Assembly: GCA_017417585.1 (NCBI GenBank)
Contig: JAFPYX010000043.1
Coordinates: 20,502 to 84,501 of the forward strand
Length of the DNA stretch: 64,000 nt
Direction: 5' to 3'
Source of the DNA: Victivallales bacterium
Lineage (GTDB): Bacteria > Verrucomicrobiota > Lentisphaeria > Oligosphaerales > Oligosphaeraceae
Position numbers and translations under genes: made by a program. The notes beneath the pieces were generated by a model. The model was not told where the DNA came from. It made no database searches and saw only the letters and a list, made by a program, of their open reading frames with translations. Positions 36,475-46,745 of this stretch are shown here, one piece after another (within the stretch, counting starts at the first letter, position 1; every line of letters begins with the position of its first letter).

Positions 36475-39417
36475 ATGAAAGTTTGTCAAGACAAACAGCG
36501 CATCGTCAAAGCGGTGCGGCTTTTCGGAGTCATACTGGGTATGGCCTGCGCATTCATGACGGGCAGGCAAGCCATCGCACGAAATCTGCCGGGCGGCCCG
36601 AAAGTACGGTTTGGGCAGTTGGAGATTACCGTACAGGACAAGACCATGCGCATCGATCAGTCAAGCATGCAGGCCATTGTCAACTGGGAGTCCTTCGACA
36701 TTGGGCGAGGGTATGCCGTTGAAATCCTCCAGCCTTCTTCTTCGGCGTCCATGCTGGCGCGGGTTACTGGCGCGACTGCGTCGGAAATCAACGGGAAGCT
36801 CACAGCCAACGGCAGTGTCTATCTGGTGAATCCCAACGGAATCCTTTTTGGCGAGGGCGCGGTCGTGGACGTGAATCGGCTGTTGGCCACGACCCGGCAG
36901 CTCACGGATCAGAATTTCTTGGAAGGTCGACTGGAATTCACCGACGAGTCAACAATGAACGCGGTGGCCAATCACGGCATTCTTCAGGCGGATGCCGTGG
37001 CGCTGGTCGCCCGTGAAGTCGCCAACCACGGCAAGATATGTGCGCCGCAAGCCGTATTGGCCGGCACCGCCGGGACAGTACGGGTGGAGAATTTCGCGAA
37101 TGGCGGCTGGCTGGCGATCGACTTTTCGGATCTCGCGACGGAACAGGAGAGTCGTGTGGTCAATCGCGGGACAATCGACGCCCCTGGAGGGCAAGCCATC
37201 CTTTCGGCTGGCGGAGGGCTGGGGACTCTGCTGGCCAATGAAGGGACGGTCGTGACACGTATGGCAGAGTATTCCGGTCAGAATGCAGCGCTTTCCCGTG
37301 TGGGGAATTTGCAGGCCGAACAGGTGCTCATCGACCCAACGGCGGATTTGGTGATTGGAAATCCAGCCGCCCAGTTGGCTGGCTTGGGCTATGAACTGAC
37401 CGCCGGTGGGGTAGGAGAGATCGAGCTGGAATTGCCGATTGACGCTGCGCAGCCGGAATTTACGGAAGGTGTCGGCTATGGATTTTATGATGAAGACGGA
37501 AATGGATGGACGTATATGCGAAGGGAGGCCAACACGATGGGCGGAGTCTTGGATTCCTATTCCTATTTCGATCCAGTCCTTACCTATTATTCCGCAGATT
37601 ACTTGACGGATAAATTGTCGGAACAGTCTATCATCCTGAATTATGCCCGGACGGGCACGGTGAACGGAACGATTACGGTGTTGGATCGGGTACGCCTTGG
37701 AGGTCGGAACGAGCTGACTCTGGTTGCGGAAGGAAGTCTTCGAGTCGGGAACGGCGTGAAGATGGATTTGGAAGCGGACTTGACATTGCAGAGCGGACAT
37801 GATTTGTCGTTGGGGGATTTGGACACAGGGGGGAAAGTGCTGGCCGTGGCCGGCAATCAGATGACTTGCGGTCGCCTGGACGCCTCTGAAATCGTGCTGG
37901 CTGCATTCCAGGATATCGAACTGGCCGAAGGCATCGAGGCAAGGGATGGAGTAATCAATTTGAAAGGTGAAACGGTGCGACTCGGCGGGGAGTTCCTTGC
38001 ACAAACGGGAATCACCCTGGAGGCGGGGGACGTGATCGCCAGCTCGGATATCAATTTCCATGCTGGCGACTCCATTGAACTGATTGGCAATTGGCGAGCG
38101 GAGCATCATGACGTGAGGCTGGCGGCAGAAAAGGGCGGCATTGACTGGGGCGGCAATCTCCAAGATGCCGCCACGGTGTGTGTGCGTGCCGGTTCCGATG
38201 CGACACTTGAGGGCATTCAGGCCACGGGCAAGGTGGAGCTTTCTGCAGGGAATGGACTGTGCCTGAAAAATAGAATTGCAGGACAAGAGGTTGCACTGGT
38301 CGCACAGAATGGAGCTGTGATGGCGGACGGGGATTTGGATGCGGCCTCTGGAGGAGTGCACGTGACTGCTGGAGACGAGATTTCCCTGAACGCATCCGTG
38401 AAAGGAGGCTGCATTGCAGTGACATCAACCGATGGGGCGGTGAAGGTCGCAGGGCGGATGCTCGCCGAGGCAGGAACCGCGGAGGTCTTGGCGGGCAATG
38501 ATGTCATTCTAGGGACTGGCGCGGAGGTCATTGGAGACGTGATTGGAATCCAGGCCGGCGGCGAAGTCAGAAATCAGGGTGCGCTGCGGGGGAAAACGGG
38601 AATCGTCATGGAGGCCCAGGGGGAACTGGTGTCGGTCGGCACACTTGATGCGCCGTCGGTGTGGTTGACCGGCAATGCGGATATCCAGGTGTCAGGTAAT
38701 GCGGATTCGTCGGTGGCGAAGATGTTCATGGAGAGCGGTGGAAATGGTGCCCTGCTCAATTTGGAGTGGGGCGATGACTTGCAAGAACTTGACGTGACCA
38801 CGCGGGGTGACCAGGCGGTTGTGTGTGTGACGGCGGGAAATGTGTCTGATGGACAGTTGATTTCCTCGGGAACGGGGGGCGCGATTGAACTGCAGGGGGA
38901 AAATGTCTCGTTACGGCAGGTCGAAGCCCATTCGGGTGATATTTCCTTGGTGGCAAGGCAGGGCCTTGAGATCGGAGTGGTGCAAACCGCCGTGTCCGGC
39001 GATGTCCAATTGCAGGCTAGGGAAATCGTGGTGCACGGAGACCTTGCCGCCGCCGATGACTTGGTGGTGAAGGCAGATGGCAGGATGATCTTGGAAAAAC
39101 AAGAGTGCCTTGCCGCCGGAGGAAATCTGGAACTTGCCGTCGGGGATTTCGGCGGAGTGGGCCTGCCATTGAAGGTATCGGCCGGGAAGCGGCTCTATGT
39201 AACAGGCTTGCCAGGCGCTCGGCCATGTCTTTTTTTTGCGAGGCTTGAGGGCACCAGCGCGGATATGGCAATCCATGCCCGCAGGCGGTCGGTTCCGGGC
39301 TTGGTCTTCTTCAATGGCCGGGTGTGGATGGGACGGCCAGCCCAGATGTCCAAGGTGGATCGTGCTGAAAGCGAACTTTTTTCTCGCATTTGTGCTGCCT
39401 TGGAAGCGGAGCAGTAG
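36475..39417 (+). CDS. TpsA filamentous-haemagglutinin-type exoprotein
   Basis: A 980-aa secreted protein. A long signal peptide (to about residue 38) precedes the TPS secretion domain with IVNWESFDIGRG and NPNGILFGEGAVVDV (the conserved NPNG motif). The remainder is made of Gly/Val/Ala-rich short strands typical of a long beta-helix (for example LAAGGNLELAVGD near the end). No toxin domain or cell-wall anchor is evident; the last 60 residues are non-repetitive. AAGGAGG lies six bases before ATG 36475. Adhesion or matrix function is by family. Confidence 0.9.
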   Translation: MKVCQDKQRIVKAVRLFGVILGMACAFMTGRQAIARNLPGGPKVRFGQLEITVQDKTMRIDQSSMQAIVNWESFDIGRGYAVEILQPSSSASMLARVTGATASEINGKLTANGSVYLVNPNGILFGEGAVVDVNRLLATTRQLTDQNFLEGRLEFTDESTMNAVANHGILQADAVALVAREVANHGKICAPQAVLAGTAGTVRVENFANGGWLAIDFSDLATEQESRVVNRGTIDAPGGQAILSAGGGLGTLLANEGTVVTRMAEYSGQNAALSRVGNLQAEQVLIDPTADLVIGNPAAQLAGLGYELTAGGVGEIELELPIDAAQPEFTEGVGYGFYDEDGNGWTYMRREANTMGGVLDSYSYFDPVLTYYSADYLTDKLSEQSIILNYARTGTVNGTITVLDRVRLGGRNELTLVAEGSLRVGNGVKMDLEADLTLQSGHDLSLGDLDTGGKVLAVAGNQMTCGRLDASEIVLAAFQDIELAEGIEARDGVINLKGETVRLGGEFLAQTGITLEAGDVIASSDINFHAGDSIELIGNWRAEHHDVRLAAEKGGIDWGGNLQDAATVCVRAGSDATLEGIQATGKVELSAGNGLCLKNRIAGQEVALVAQNGAVMADGDLDAASGGVHVTAGDEISLNASVKGGCIAVTSTDGAVKVAGRMLAEAGTAEVLAGNDVILGTGAEVIGDVIGIQAGGEVRNQGALRGKTGIVMEAQGELVSVGTLDAPSVWLTGNADIQVSGNADSSVAKMFMESGGNGALLNLEWGDDLQELDVTTRGDQAVVCVTAGNVSDGQLISSGTGGAIELQGENVSLRQVEAHSGDISLVARQGLEIGVVQTAVSGDVQLQAREIVVHGDLAAADDLVVKADGRMILEKQECLAAGGNLELAVGDFGGVGLPLKVSAGKRLYVTGLPGARPCLFFARLEGTSADMAIHARRRSVPGLVFFNGRVWMGRPAQMSKVDRAESELFSRICAALEAEQ

Positions 39418-39615
39418 GAATCCAAAACGCTGAAACGGGGCAGGGGAGTTGCAATTTCGCGGGAAGCCATTATCTTATGCCAACGCGCAGAATCATTTTG
39501 GTTGGCATAATATTCTCACCGGCCGGAAATGCTGCCTCCCTTCATGTGGGCAAGTGGCTGAAGTTGTCACCCCTTCATGCACTTGCCCCTAACGACATCC
39601 CCCATCCCATTCAAC

Positions 39616-40014
39616 ATGACTACTCGCAAAAAAGCTGTGCCCGAGGCCGCTTTTTCCCCTGAAGAGCTGGAGCAATTCCGCCAGCGTCTTCTGGCGGAGC
39701 GTCAGCGTATCGAAGGCACTATGAAGAGTTCCCGGAGCAACTTAGCGAATCGTGGCCCACGGGAAAACATCGAGGAGACCGGCAGTGAGGATTTCATCCA
39801 TTCGGTGGATCTCTCCATGATGGCAAAAGGGAGCGAAACGCTTCAACTCATTGACGACGCGCTGAATAACATCCGCAAAGGGACCTTTGGCATTTGCCAG
39901 GATTGCGGAAAGCGCATCGGTGCCGCCCGTCTGGAGATTCGACCGTATGCGCGCTATTGCATTGACTGCAAAAGCGCGCGCGAGTCCCAGAATTCACCGC
40001 GCCGTCATGCCTAG
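39616..40014 (+). CDS. DksA/TraR-type zinc-finger protein
   Basis: A 132-aa protein with an N-terminal coiled-coil segment (SPEELEQFRQRLLAERQRIEG) and a C-terminal C4 zinc finger, CQDCGK...YCIDC, as in DksA/TraR/YocK-type proteins that enter the RNA polymerase secondary channel. The acidic tip (DFIHSVD) is weaker than in classic DksA, so direct equivalence is not certain. ATG 39616 gives the standard length. Its end overlaps the start of lspA by eight bases, so the two are coupled. Confidence 0.88.
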   Translation: MTTRKKAVPEAAFSPEELEQFRQRLLAERQRIEGTMKSSRSNLANRGPRENIEETGSEDFIHSVDLSMMAKGSETLQLIDDALNNIRKGTFGICQDCGKRIGAARLEIRPYARYCIDCKSARESQNSPRRHA

Positions 40015-40513
40015 TCTCTCGAAGACTTCCTTGCTGGGCTGGCCGGGAGTGGTTTCCCTGGCAGTGTTTGCATTGGATCATCTGACAAAGTTTCTGGTCT
40101 ATGCAAACTGGCCTGTTCCGGGGGAAAACGAACTGGTTGTCATCCCCGGGTTCCTCAGCCTGGTCCATGTGCGCAACCGTGGCGCGGCATGGGGGATTTT
40201 CGCCCAGCATACGTGGCTGCTTGCGGTGATTTCACTGCTGGCGGCTTTATTGGTGGTGGTCTTCTTCAAGAAGTTCTCCGAGAACAAGGTGGCACCGGCA
40301 ATCGCATACGGCGCACTCCTGGGAGGTATCGTCGGGAACTTCATTGACCGGGCGTTTTTTCAGGCTGGAGTGGTGGATTTCCTGGATTTCCATTGGGGCG
40401 AGGCCTGTCACTGGCCGGCCTTCAATGTGGCGGACAGCGCCATCACGTGCTCGGTGGTCTTCCTGCTGGTTTACGCGCTGTTCTTCGACCGTGGCGAAAA
40501 GTCAGCCAAATGA
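40007..40513 (+). CDS. lspA: Lipoprotein signal peptidase
   Basis: A 168-aa aspartic protease with four membrane segments. The catalytic Asp residues are in GNFIDR and NVADSAIT; RNRGAAWGIF is also conserved. It removes signal peptides from prolipoproteins in the inner membrane. ATG 40007 was chosen because the first membrane segment follows directly; the frame is open to 39887. It overlaps dksA-like by eight bases and miaA by four (ATGA). Confidence 0.95.
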   Translation: MPSLSKTSLLGWPGVVSLAVFALDHLTKFLVYANWPVPGENELVVIPGFLSLVHVRNRGAAWGIFAQHTWLLAVISLLAALLVVVFFKKFSENKVAPAIAYGALLGGIVGNFIDRAFFQAGVVDFLDFHWGEACHWPAFNVADSAITCSVVFLLVYALFFDRGEKSAK

Positions 40514-41454
40514 ATCATCCGTTGTCCCCTGTTCTGGTCCTGCTGGGGCCGACCTGCTCCGGCAAAAGCGCGCTTGCATTGGAGCTGGCCACCCGCCTGT
40601 CCGGGGAACTGATTTCCTGCGACTCAATGCAGGTGTATCGGGGACTGGCGATTGGAACTGCGCAACCGACTGCAGAAGAGCAGACCAGAGTGCCTCATCA
40701 TCTTGTTGCCTGCCTGGAGCTCTTCCAGCCATGGAATGTGAACCGCTTTGTGCCGGCGGTCAAGAAGCTTGCCAGTGAGATTTCCGGACGCGGACATTTG
40801 CCTGTCGTTGTCGGGGGCACTGGGCTGTATGCCCGTGCACTGTGCTATGATTTTCAGCTGTTGCCCAGCGATGCCAACTTGGCGGCGGAGTTGCGCGAGG
40901 CCAGTTCAACCTCTGAAGGTTGCGAACGGCTGCAGGCCGAATTGTCATCGGCAGGCCCGTTGCCGGAGGACCTTCGGCGCAACCCTCGCCATCTGGCCAG
41001 GGCCGTCGAAATCTACCGCCTGACGGGGGAGGCTCCCTGGGAGCTTCATCGACGTTCCGAAAGGCCGTTGGAAGGTTTCCGGCAATTCTGCCTTCTGCCG
41101 GATTTCCAAGTCTTGAAAGAACGCATCCGGCGTCGGACTGCCGCGATGGTAGCAAATGGCTGGATTGACGAGTGCCGTGAGGCATTGAAGCACGGGCTGG
41201 CAACGGCACCGACGGCCTGGCAGGCTTTGGGTTATCGTGACATCGCCGAATATCTTGCTGGCCATGGCCCTTCCTCGGAAGGCGCTTTGACCGAAGTACT
41301 GGCGAATCGCACGATTCAATATGCCCGACGGCAATTGACGTGGTTTCGACATCAGCATCCCGGTGCTGTCTTGCTGCCGATCAACCACTATGGGGCGGGG
41401 ACGATGGCGGCATTGGCCGACGAGGTCTGCCAGCGCTGGAAGGAGTTCTGCTGA
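40510..41454 (+). CDS. miaA: tRNA dimethylallyltransferase
   Basis: A 314-aa enzyme that adds the isopentenyl group to A37 of tRNAs reading UNN codons. Seen: the P-loop GPTCSGKSALALELA, the DSMQVYRG motif, VVGGTGLYARAL, and the late YARRQLTWFR. ATG 40510 overlaps the lspA stop. The N-terminal and C-terminal motifs are complete. Confidence 0.96.
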   Translation: MNHPLSPVLVLLGPTCSGKSALALELATRLSGELISCDSMQVYRGLAIGTAQPTAEEQTRVPHHLVACLELFQPWNVNRFVPAVKKLASEISGRGHLPVVVGGTGLYARALCYDFQLLPSDANLAAELREASSTSEGCERLQAELSSAGPLPEDLRRNPRHLARAVEIYRLTGEAPWELHRRSERPLEGFRQFCLLPDFQVLKERIRRRTAAMVANGWIDECREALKHGLATAPTAWQALGYRDIAEYLAGHGPSSEGALTEVLANRTIQYARRQLTWFRHQHPGAVLLPINHYGAGTMAALADEVCQRWKEFC

Positions 41455-41555
41455 ATTCGATGTGATGCCCTTGGTCGTGACTTGCAGCAGGAATCCTTTG
41501 GGTGAGATTACTCAAGTCTCTCTGGATCAGGAACGAGGCAATCGTTTTTTTACGC

Positions 41556-42149
41556 ATGAGTTTTGTCATCATCACTGGCGGAATCGGCACGGGAAAAAGC
41601 ACGGTGCTTGCCTCATTTGCCAAGCTGGGCGCACATTGCCTGGATGCCGATGAGGTGGCCCATGAACTTTACGCGCCGGGCGGACCAGCTTGGCAAAGAA
41701 TTGCCGACCATTTCGGGGCTTCTGTCATTTTGGCTGACGGCGTGCTGGACCGGGCGGCCATTGCTGCGCAGGTTTTCCGCATCCCTGCAGAACTTGCCTG
41801 GCTCAATAGTTTGCTTCATCCGTTGATTCGCGACCGGATGCTCGCAGAATCGGCACGGATTGCGCCATTGCCGTTGTTTGTGGCGGTGCCGTTGTGGTAT
41901 GAAGTCGGCTGGCAAATGACGGATGTCCGGGTGGTAGCCACCTGGTGCGGCGAGGAACAGCAAATGGAACGGCTGCGGAAAAGGGGCTGGGATGATGCGG
42001 AAATCAAACGACGCCTTGGCCAGCAGCTTCCGCGGGACGAAAAGCTCAATCGCGCGGATTTCGGCATACTGACCATTGGGTCGCTGGAGATGCTTCAAGA
42101 GCAATGCCGATGCATATACCAGTTGTTGACTAAACGGATAACTATATAA
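41556..42149 (+). CDS. coaE: Dephospho-CoA kinase
   Basis: A 197-aa P-loop kinase for the last step of CoA synthesis. Seen: ITGGIGTGKSTV, then DADEVAHELY, and LLHPLIRDRM; the lid region holds RLRKRGWDDAEIKRRL. ATG 41556 begins directly at the P-loop domain; the upstream extension to 41502 is not conserved-looking. It is 101 bases after miaA and is followed by rho. Confidence 0.93.
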   Translation: MSFVIITGGIGTGKSTVLASFAKLGAHCLDADEVAHELYAPGGPAWQRIADHFGASVILADGVLDRAAIAAQVFRIPAELAWLNSLLHPLIRDRMLAESARIAPLPLFVAVPLWYEVGWQMTDVRVVATWCGEEQQMERLRKRGWDDAEIKRRLGQQLPRDEKLNRADFGILTIGSLEMLQEQCRCIYQLLTKRITI

Positions 42150-42210
42150 TAATAAAAGTGATGAATCTAATATCTTTCGCTTTTCTTTAAACCTTGAAAT
42201 CAACTTTGAC

Positions 42211-44046
42211 ATGACTGAAAAGACTGAAAAAATGATTTCTTCGCAGGAAGAGTTCAAATCGGAAAACCCTGCAGTGGCATCTGATGTTGCGGCGGAGGAC
42301 AAATTGCGGATTCCCGATGCTGAGCCGCCGGCGGTTCCGCTGTCGGACAACGGGCAGGAAAACGCAACAGGGCGCCTCCTGAATTCTCTGCTTCCCAATG
42401 CCGGCAACGGGCTGATTAGCCTCTCCAAACCTCGCTCCGGCATGGCGCAACCGGTCACTCTTCCTCCCCCAAAGGCGCAGTTGGAGCGTGAGAAGGCTGC
42501 AGGCAAGATCGTGCGGCAAGGGACGGGCGAGGTCCCCCAGCCTCCATCGGCAGCACGTGGTGGCAAAGGTGCCCGTTCCGGGAAAGGGTTTGAAAAGGGG
42601 CCAAAGGGAGGGCGGAAGGGCGGTTCTTCTCGTTATGTCCGTGACGACCTGGCGGTTACCGATGAGTTTGTCGCGGGATTCGAGGATGAAGGCGAACTGG
42701 AGGCCGCCTATGTTGAAACGGAGGAGGTTCGCGATCTGACCCGTCCTCGCCTGAACCGTCTTCATTTGCTCTCCATCGACCTGCAGGTTTTGGCGAAGGT
42801 GGCTGAGGAACTCTCCATTGACGCCACGCAGCTTGACAGCGGCGATGTGGAGGGACTGGTAGCGAAGATCATCGAAGTCAATGACCAGCGGGATAATTTG
42901 AAGGAGACTTCATTCGCCTCCGGGGTCATCGAATTCGGCAATGACGGCTATGGGTATCTCCGCTGTCCCGAACTCAACTACCTTCCTTCGCCGGATGATG
43001 TCTATGTGACTCCACTGTATGTCAAACGGTATGGCCTGCGGGCGGGGGACATGGTCTTCGGCAGCGTGAAACGTCCGCGGGAAAAGGAGAGCATGAGCGC
43101 GATGCTGAAGGTCTATGCGGTCAACGGCACCGCGCCGGCGGAACGGCACGGCCTGAGGGCCTTCGAGAGCCTGACGCCGTTTTACCCCACCCAACGTATC
43201 CTGTTGGAGCGTGGCAAGGAGGAAATCGCGATGCGGGTGGTGGATTTGGTGACGCCCATCGGACGAGGACAGCGCGGCCTCATCGTCGCTCCGCCGCGCA
43301 CAGGCAAGACCATCATGCTGCAGAAGATCGCCAATTCTGTCCTTGCCAACAACGACGACGTCACTTTGATCATCCTCCTCATCGATGAACGCCCGGAGGA
43401 AGTCACGGACATGAAACGGCTGGTGGACGCGGAGATCGTCGCCTCCACTTTTGACGAGCCGCCAGAACATCACGTGATGCTGGCGGAACTCGTTTCCGAA
43501 CGTGCGAAACGCCTGGTGGAGAATGGCAGGCACGTGGTGATCCTGCTGGACTCCATCACGCGACTTGCCCGTGCCTACAACACCCTCGCGCCACGCTCCG
43601 GAAGAATCCTCTCCGGCGGTCTAGATGCCAATGCACTTCACAAGCCCAAGCGCTTCTTCGGAGCGGCCCGAAATATCCAGGGCGGCGGCTCTCTGACAAT
43701 TCTGGCGACCGCGCTCATCGACACGGGTAGCCGCATGGACGAACTCATCTTTGAGGAGTTCAAGGGCACCGGCAATATGGAACTCCATCTGGACCGGATG
43801 CTGGCCGACCGACGTGTCTTCCCCGCCATCGACATCACCAAGTCTGGAACTCGCCGCGAGGAACTCATCGTGGATGCCGAGGAACTGGACTACATGTGGT
43901 ATCTGCGCCGTGGGCTGGCGACGTTGAACGATCCGGCCAATGCCATGGAACGGCTGGTTGCCAACTTGCGGAAAACCGGCTCGAACGCCGAATTCCTCCT
44001 TTCTCTCAAGGCCAACAAGGACAAGGCGAAAGCCACCGAGGCATAG
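42211..44046 (+). CDS. rho: Transcription termination factor Rho
   Basis: A 611-aa Rho with the complete core: an RNA-binding domain ([17 protein letters not shown]), Walker [10 protein letters not shown], Walker [17 protein letters not shown], the Q-loop region and [11 protein letters not shown]. Ahead of the core is an extension of about 165 residues: acidic/polar at first, then a Gly/Lys/Arg-rich stretch (about 110-145), as in many Bacteroidetes and Lentisphaerae Rho proteins, where such inserts add RNA contacts. It is the last gene of the dksA-like/lspA/miaA/coaE/rho strand. Confidence 0.97.
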   Translation: MTEKTEKMISSQEEFKSENPAVASDVAAEDKLRIPDAEPPAVPLSDNGQENATGRLLNSLLPNAGNGLISLSKPRSGMAQPVTLPPPKAQLEREKAAGKIVRQGTGEVPQPPSAARGGKGARSGKGFEKGPKGGRKGGSSRYVRDDLAVTDEFVAGFEDEGELEAAYVETEEVRDLTRPRLNRLHLLSIDLQVLAKVAEELSIDATQLDSGDVEGLVAKIIEVNDQRDNLKETSFASGVIEFGNDGYGYLRCPELNYLPSPDDVYVTPLYVKRYGLRAGDMVFGSVKRPREKESMSAMLKVYAVNGTAPAERHGLRAFESLTPFYPTQRILLERGKEEIAMRVVDLVTPIGRGQRGLIVAPPRTGKTIMLQKIANSVLANNDDVTLIILLIDERPEEVTDMKRLVDAEIVASTFDEPPEHHVMLAELVSERAKRLVENGRHVVILLDSITRLARAYNTLAPRSGRILSGGLDANALHKPKRFFGAARNIQGGGSLTILATALIDTGSRMDELIFEEFKGTGNMELHLDRMLADRRVFPAIDITKSGTRREELIVDAEELDYMWYLRRGLATLNDPANAMERLVANLRKTGSNAEFLLSLKANKDKAKATEA

Positions 44047-44215
44047 CCGGAGAAAGATGTTGTTCCCCCGCCGTCGGCCGAAAATCTTTTTTGCCGTCGG
44101 GAGAAATTCCGCGCGGGGTGTAAATTACGCGAAATGCGCGGAAGGGGATGCGCATACGCAAGTCCTCTTGCAACTTTGAATGCTCTTGATCAATCAAACT
44201 TGAGGAGATAATCGA

Positions 44216-44629
44216 ATGGCCGGTGAAACCATCAAATGCCCGCATTGCGAATGCAAGGTTCGTGTTTCGGATGTCGAAAAGGAAGACGGCTTTTGCCCCG
44301 AATGTGGCCAGCTGGTAATGGCTTCCTCGCTTCAGAATGACTATGACCAGGATGACCTGGATGATGAGGACATGGATGAATTCGACGACGAATATGAGAA
44401 TGAAGACGATGAGGACAGTGATTTCGAGGACGACATGGAACCCGATCTGGACGAGGATCTGGACGAGGACGTGTATCTGGATGAGGATGTGAAGCCGAAG
44501 CGCCAGCGCGGCGGCATGTCCATGGGCATGGGCTCCACTCGCCGTAAGGCCGTCGCTCCTTCTGCCCCGTCCTCGAGCCGCAAGTCCACTGTATCTTCCC
44601 GCTCTTCTCGCTCTTCCCGGAAAAAATAA
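44216..44629 (+). CDS. Zinc-ribbon protein with acidic middle and Ser/Arg-rich tail
   Basis: A 137-aa protein of three sharply different parts. Residues 1-35 are a zinc ribbon (CPHCECKV and CPECGQ). About 42-92 are almost entirely Asp/Glu/Tyr. About 93-137 are basic and Ser-rich, ending SSRSSRSSRKK. TTGAGGAG lies nine bases before the ATG. No family recognised beyond the ribbon. The layout (metal knuckle, acidic linker, basic tail) suggests a chaperone-like or nucleic-acid-associated protein; its position between rho and parE fits that only loosely. Confidence 0.75.
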   Translation: MAGETIKCPHCECKVRVSDVEKEDGFCPECGQLVMASSLQNDYDQDDLDDEDMDEFDDEYENEDDEDSDFEDDMEPDLDEDLDEDVYLDEDVKPKRQRGGMSMGMGSTRRKAVAPSAPSSSRKSTVSSRSSRSSRKK

Positions 44630-44739
44630 CCGATGCATTCTACCTGGAGTAAGGCGGCCGGTGCCTGCATCCTTCGTTGAGATGCGTCTTTGTGCTGTTT
44701 GCGACCAGAATTGGTCGTAGTCAAACTATCTTCTGATTC

Positions 44740-46650
44740 ATGGCTCAAGAAACCCCGGAAATGAATTTCAACGCTGCAGCGCACATTGCCGCAGGAAACT
44801 ATGACCAAAGTTCCATCCGGACGCTGGAAAGTCGGGAACACATCCGCGCGCGCCCTGGAATGTATATAGGCGCCCTGGGCAATGGCGAACACAATGACGA
44901 CGGCATCTACGTGTTGTTCAAAGAAGTGGTTGACAACTCCATCGATGAGTTCATGATGGGGGCTGGCCGCCGAATCATCACCACGGTGACGGAGGATGGC
45001 GTGGTTTCCGTGCGCGACTACGGCAGGGGAATTCCGCTGGAAAAGCTCAAAGACTGCGTCTCGAAAATCAACACTGGCGGCAAGTTCGGATTGAATGAAG
45101 AGGGCAAGCCCCGCGTCTTCTCTGCCTCCATTGGTATGAATGGCGTCGGCTTGAAGGCGGTGAATTTCCTCTCGGAGGAGTTTGAGGCGACCAGCTTCCG
45201 GGATGGCCGGATGCTTACGGTGTTCTTCCAGGAAGGCAAGTTTGTGAAGGAGAACAAGGGTAAAACCCAGGAGCCAAACGGAACCTTCATCCGCTTCCGG
45301 CCCTCCGCCGAGATCTTCGGCGAGTTCCACTTCGAAAGGAAGTTCCTGGAGCGTCGCCTTCAGCATTACGCCTGGTTGAATGCGGGGCTCTCGCTGGAGT
45401 TCAATGGCGAGAAATTCTTCTCGCGCAGGGGACTGCGTGATCTGGTGGAAAGCAAGCTGGAGAATCCCCTCTACGAGATCATCCATTTCCGCACCGAGAA
45501 CCTGGAGTTCGCCTTCGCCCACACCAATTCCGCCAACGAGACCTACTACTCATTCGCCAACAGCAACTACACCAACGACGGAGGCACCCATCTCTCTGCC
45601 TTCAAGGAGGCCATCGCCAAGGCCATCAATGAAATCGCCCCCAAGGACAAGCAGTTTGATCCTGATGATGTCAGGGCAGGGCTTACCGGGGCCATTGCCG
45701 TTCGCCTCGAAAATGCAAATTTCGACTCCCAGACCAAGCACAAGCTGACCAGCCCTGAACCACGCCAGCAGTGGGTCCAGGACATCAAGGCGGCAATCGT
45801 CCAGATTCTCTACAAGAATCCGGATATCAAGCAGATCATCTTCGACAAGATCGCGAAGAACGAGAGCGTGCGCAAGCAGATTCAGAGCATCCGCAAGGGC
45901 GCCAAGGAGCTTGAGGCGAAGTCTGTGCTCAAAATCAAGAAGTTGCGGGACTGCAAATTTCATCTCAACGAAGCGGATTCCCGCCGCAAACCGGAAGACA
46001 AGGAGAAGTGCCTGAATTCGATGATTTTCCTCACCGAGGGCGACTCGGCCGCCGGATCGGTCTCAGCCTCGCGGGATGCCGAGACGCAGGCGGTCTTCGC
46101 GTTGCGCGGCGTCATCACCAACTGCTATGGCCTCACCAAGGAAGTCATCTATAAGAACGAGGAACTCTACGGAATGATGAAGGCGCTTGGCGCCGAGGAG
46201 AATCTGGACAACCTCCGCTATGCGAAAGTGGTCATTGCCACCGATGCGGACTATGATGGCTTCCACATCCGGAATCTCCTCATCACTTTCTTCCTAACCT
46301 TCTTCCCTCAGCTGGTTTCCTCGGAACATCTGTACATCCTGGAGACGCCGCTTTTCCGTGCCAGAAGCAAGTCCCATGCGCCCATCTATTGCTACACCGA
46401 AAAGGAACGAGATGCGGCAATGAAGAAAATCGGGCAGGGCGTCGAGGTCACACGATTCAAGGGCCTTGGTGAAATCAACCCCAAGGAGTTCGGGCAGTTC
46501 ATCCAGCCGGACTCCATCAAGCTCCAGCCGGTGACGGTGGAGAATGCACGCAATGTGGATGGCGTGCTCAATCTGCTGATGGGCAATGATACCCATGCGC
46601 GTTACGAGTTTATCATGAATAACCTGGTCATTGAAGACGCCGAGGCATAA
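44740..46650 (+). CDS. parE: Type IIA topoisomerase B subunit (ParE-like)
   Basis: A 636-aa ATPase/TOPRIM subunit. Seen: GHKL motifs (EVVDNSIDEF, DYGRGIP, SIGMNGVGLKAVNFLS), the transducer domain, TOPRIM FLTEGDSAAGS and DADYDGFHI, and the C-terminal RFKGLGEINPKEF. The DDGIYVLFKEVVDNSIDEFMMGAG form and the absence of the GyrB insert match ParE of Bacteroidetes type more than GyrB. With ParA/ParC it would decatenate DNA. The parC gene is not in the window. Confidence 0.9.
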   Translation: MAQETPEMNFNAAAHIAAGNYDQSSIRTLESREHIRARPGMYIGALGNGEHNDDGIYVLFKEVVDNSIDEFMMGAGRRIITTVTEDGVVSVRDYGRGIPLEKLKDCVSKINTGGKFGLNEEGKPRVFSASIGMNGVGLKAVNFLSEEFEATSFRDGRMLTVFFQEGKFVKENKGKTQEPNGTFIRFRPSAEIFGEFHFERKFLERRLQHYAWLNAGLSLEFNGEKFFSRRGLRDLVESKLENPLYEIIHFRTENLEFAFAHTNSANETYYSFANSNYTNDGGTHLSAFKEAIAKAINEIAPKDKQFDPDDVRAGLTGAIAVRLENANFDSQTKHKLTSPEPRQQWVQDIKAAIVQILYKNPDIKQIIFDKIAKNESVRKQIQSIRKGAKELEAKSVLKIKKLRDCKFHLNEADSRRKPEDKEKCLNSMIFLTEGDSAAGSVSASRDAETQAVFALRGVITNCYGLTKEVIYKNEELYGMMKALGAEENLDNLRYAKVVIATDADYDGFHIRNLLITFFLTFFPQLVSSEHLYILETPLFRARSKSHAPIYCYTEKERDAAMKKIGQGVEVTRFKGLGEINPKEFGQFIQPDSIKLQPVTVENARNVDGVLNLLMGNDTHARYEFIMNNLVIEDAEA

Positions 46651-46663
46651 TGGCAAGGATAAG

Positions 46664-46687
46664 AGTTAGAGGTTAGGTTGGAGGGTG
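46664..46687. repeat. Short relative of the heptamer array
   Basis: AGTTAGAGGTTAGGTTGGAG: two to three degenerate GGTTAGA-type words just after parE, similar in composition to the array at 23384-23537. Confidence 0.45.
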
Positions 46688-46745
46688 GAAGTCCTTTTGT
46701 CGTCCGGGAAAGTCCTTCATCTCAAATTCCATTCATGCCAGGATA

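Noticed and set aside
36949..38361. A 470-codon open frame antisense to the TpsA gene
   Set aside because: The plus-strand exoprotein has signal peptide, NPNG motif and ribosome site; the antisense frame has none.
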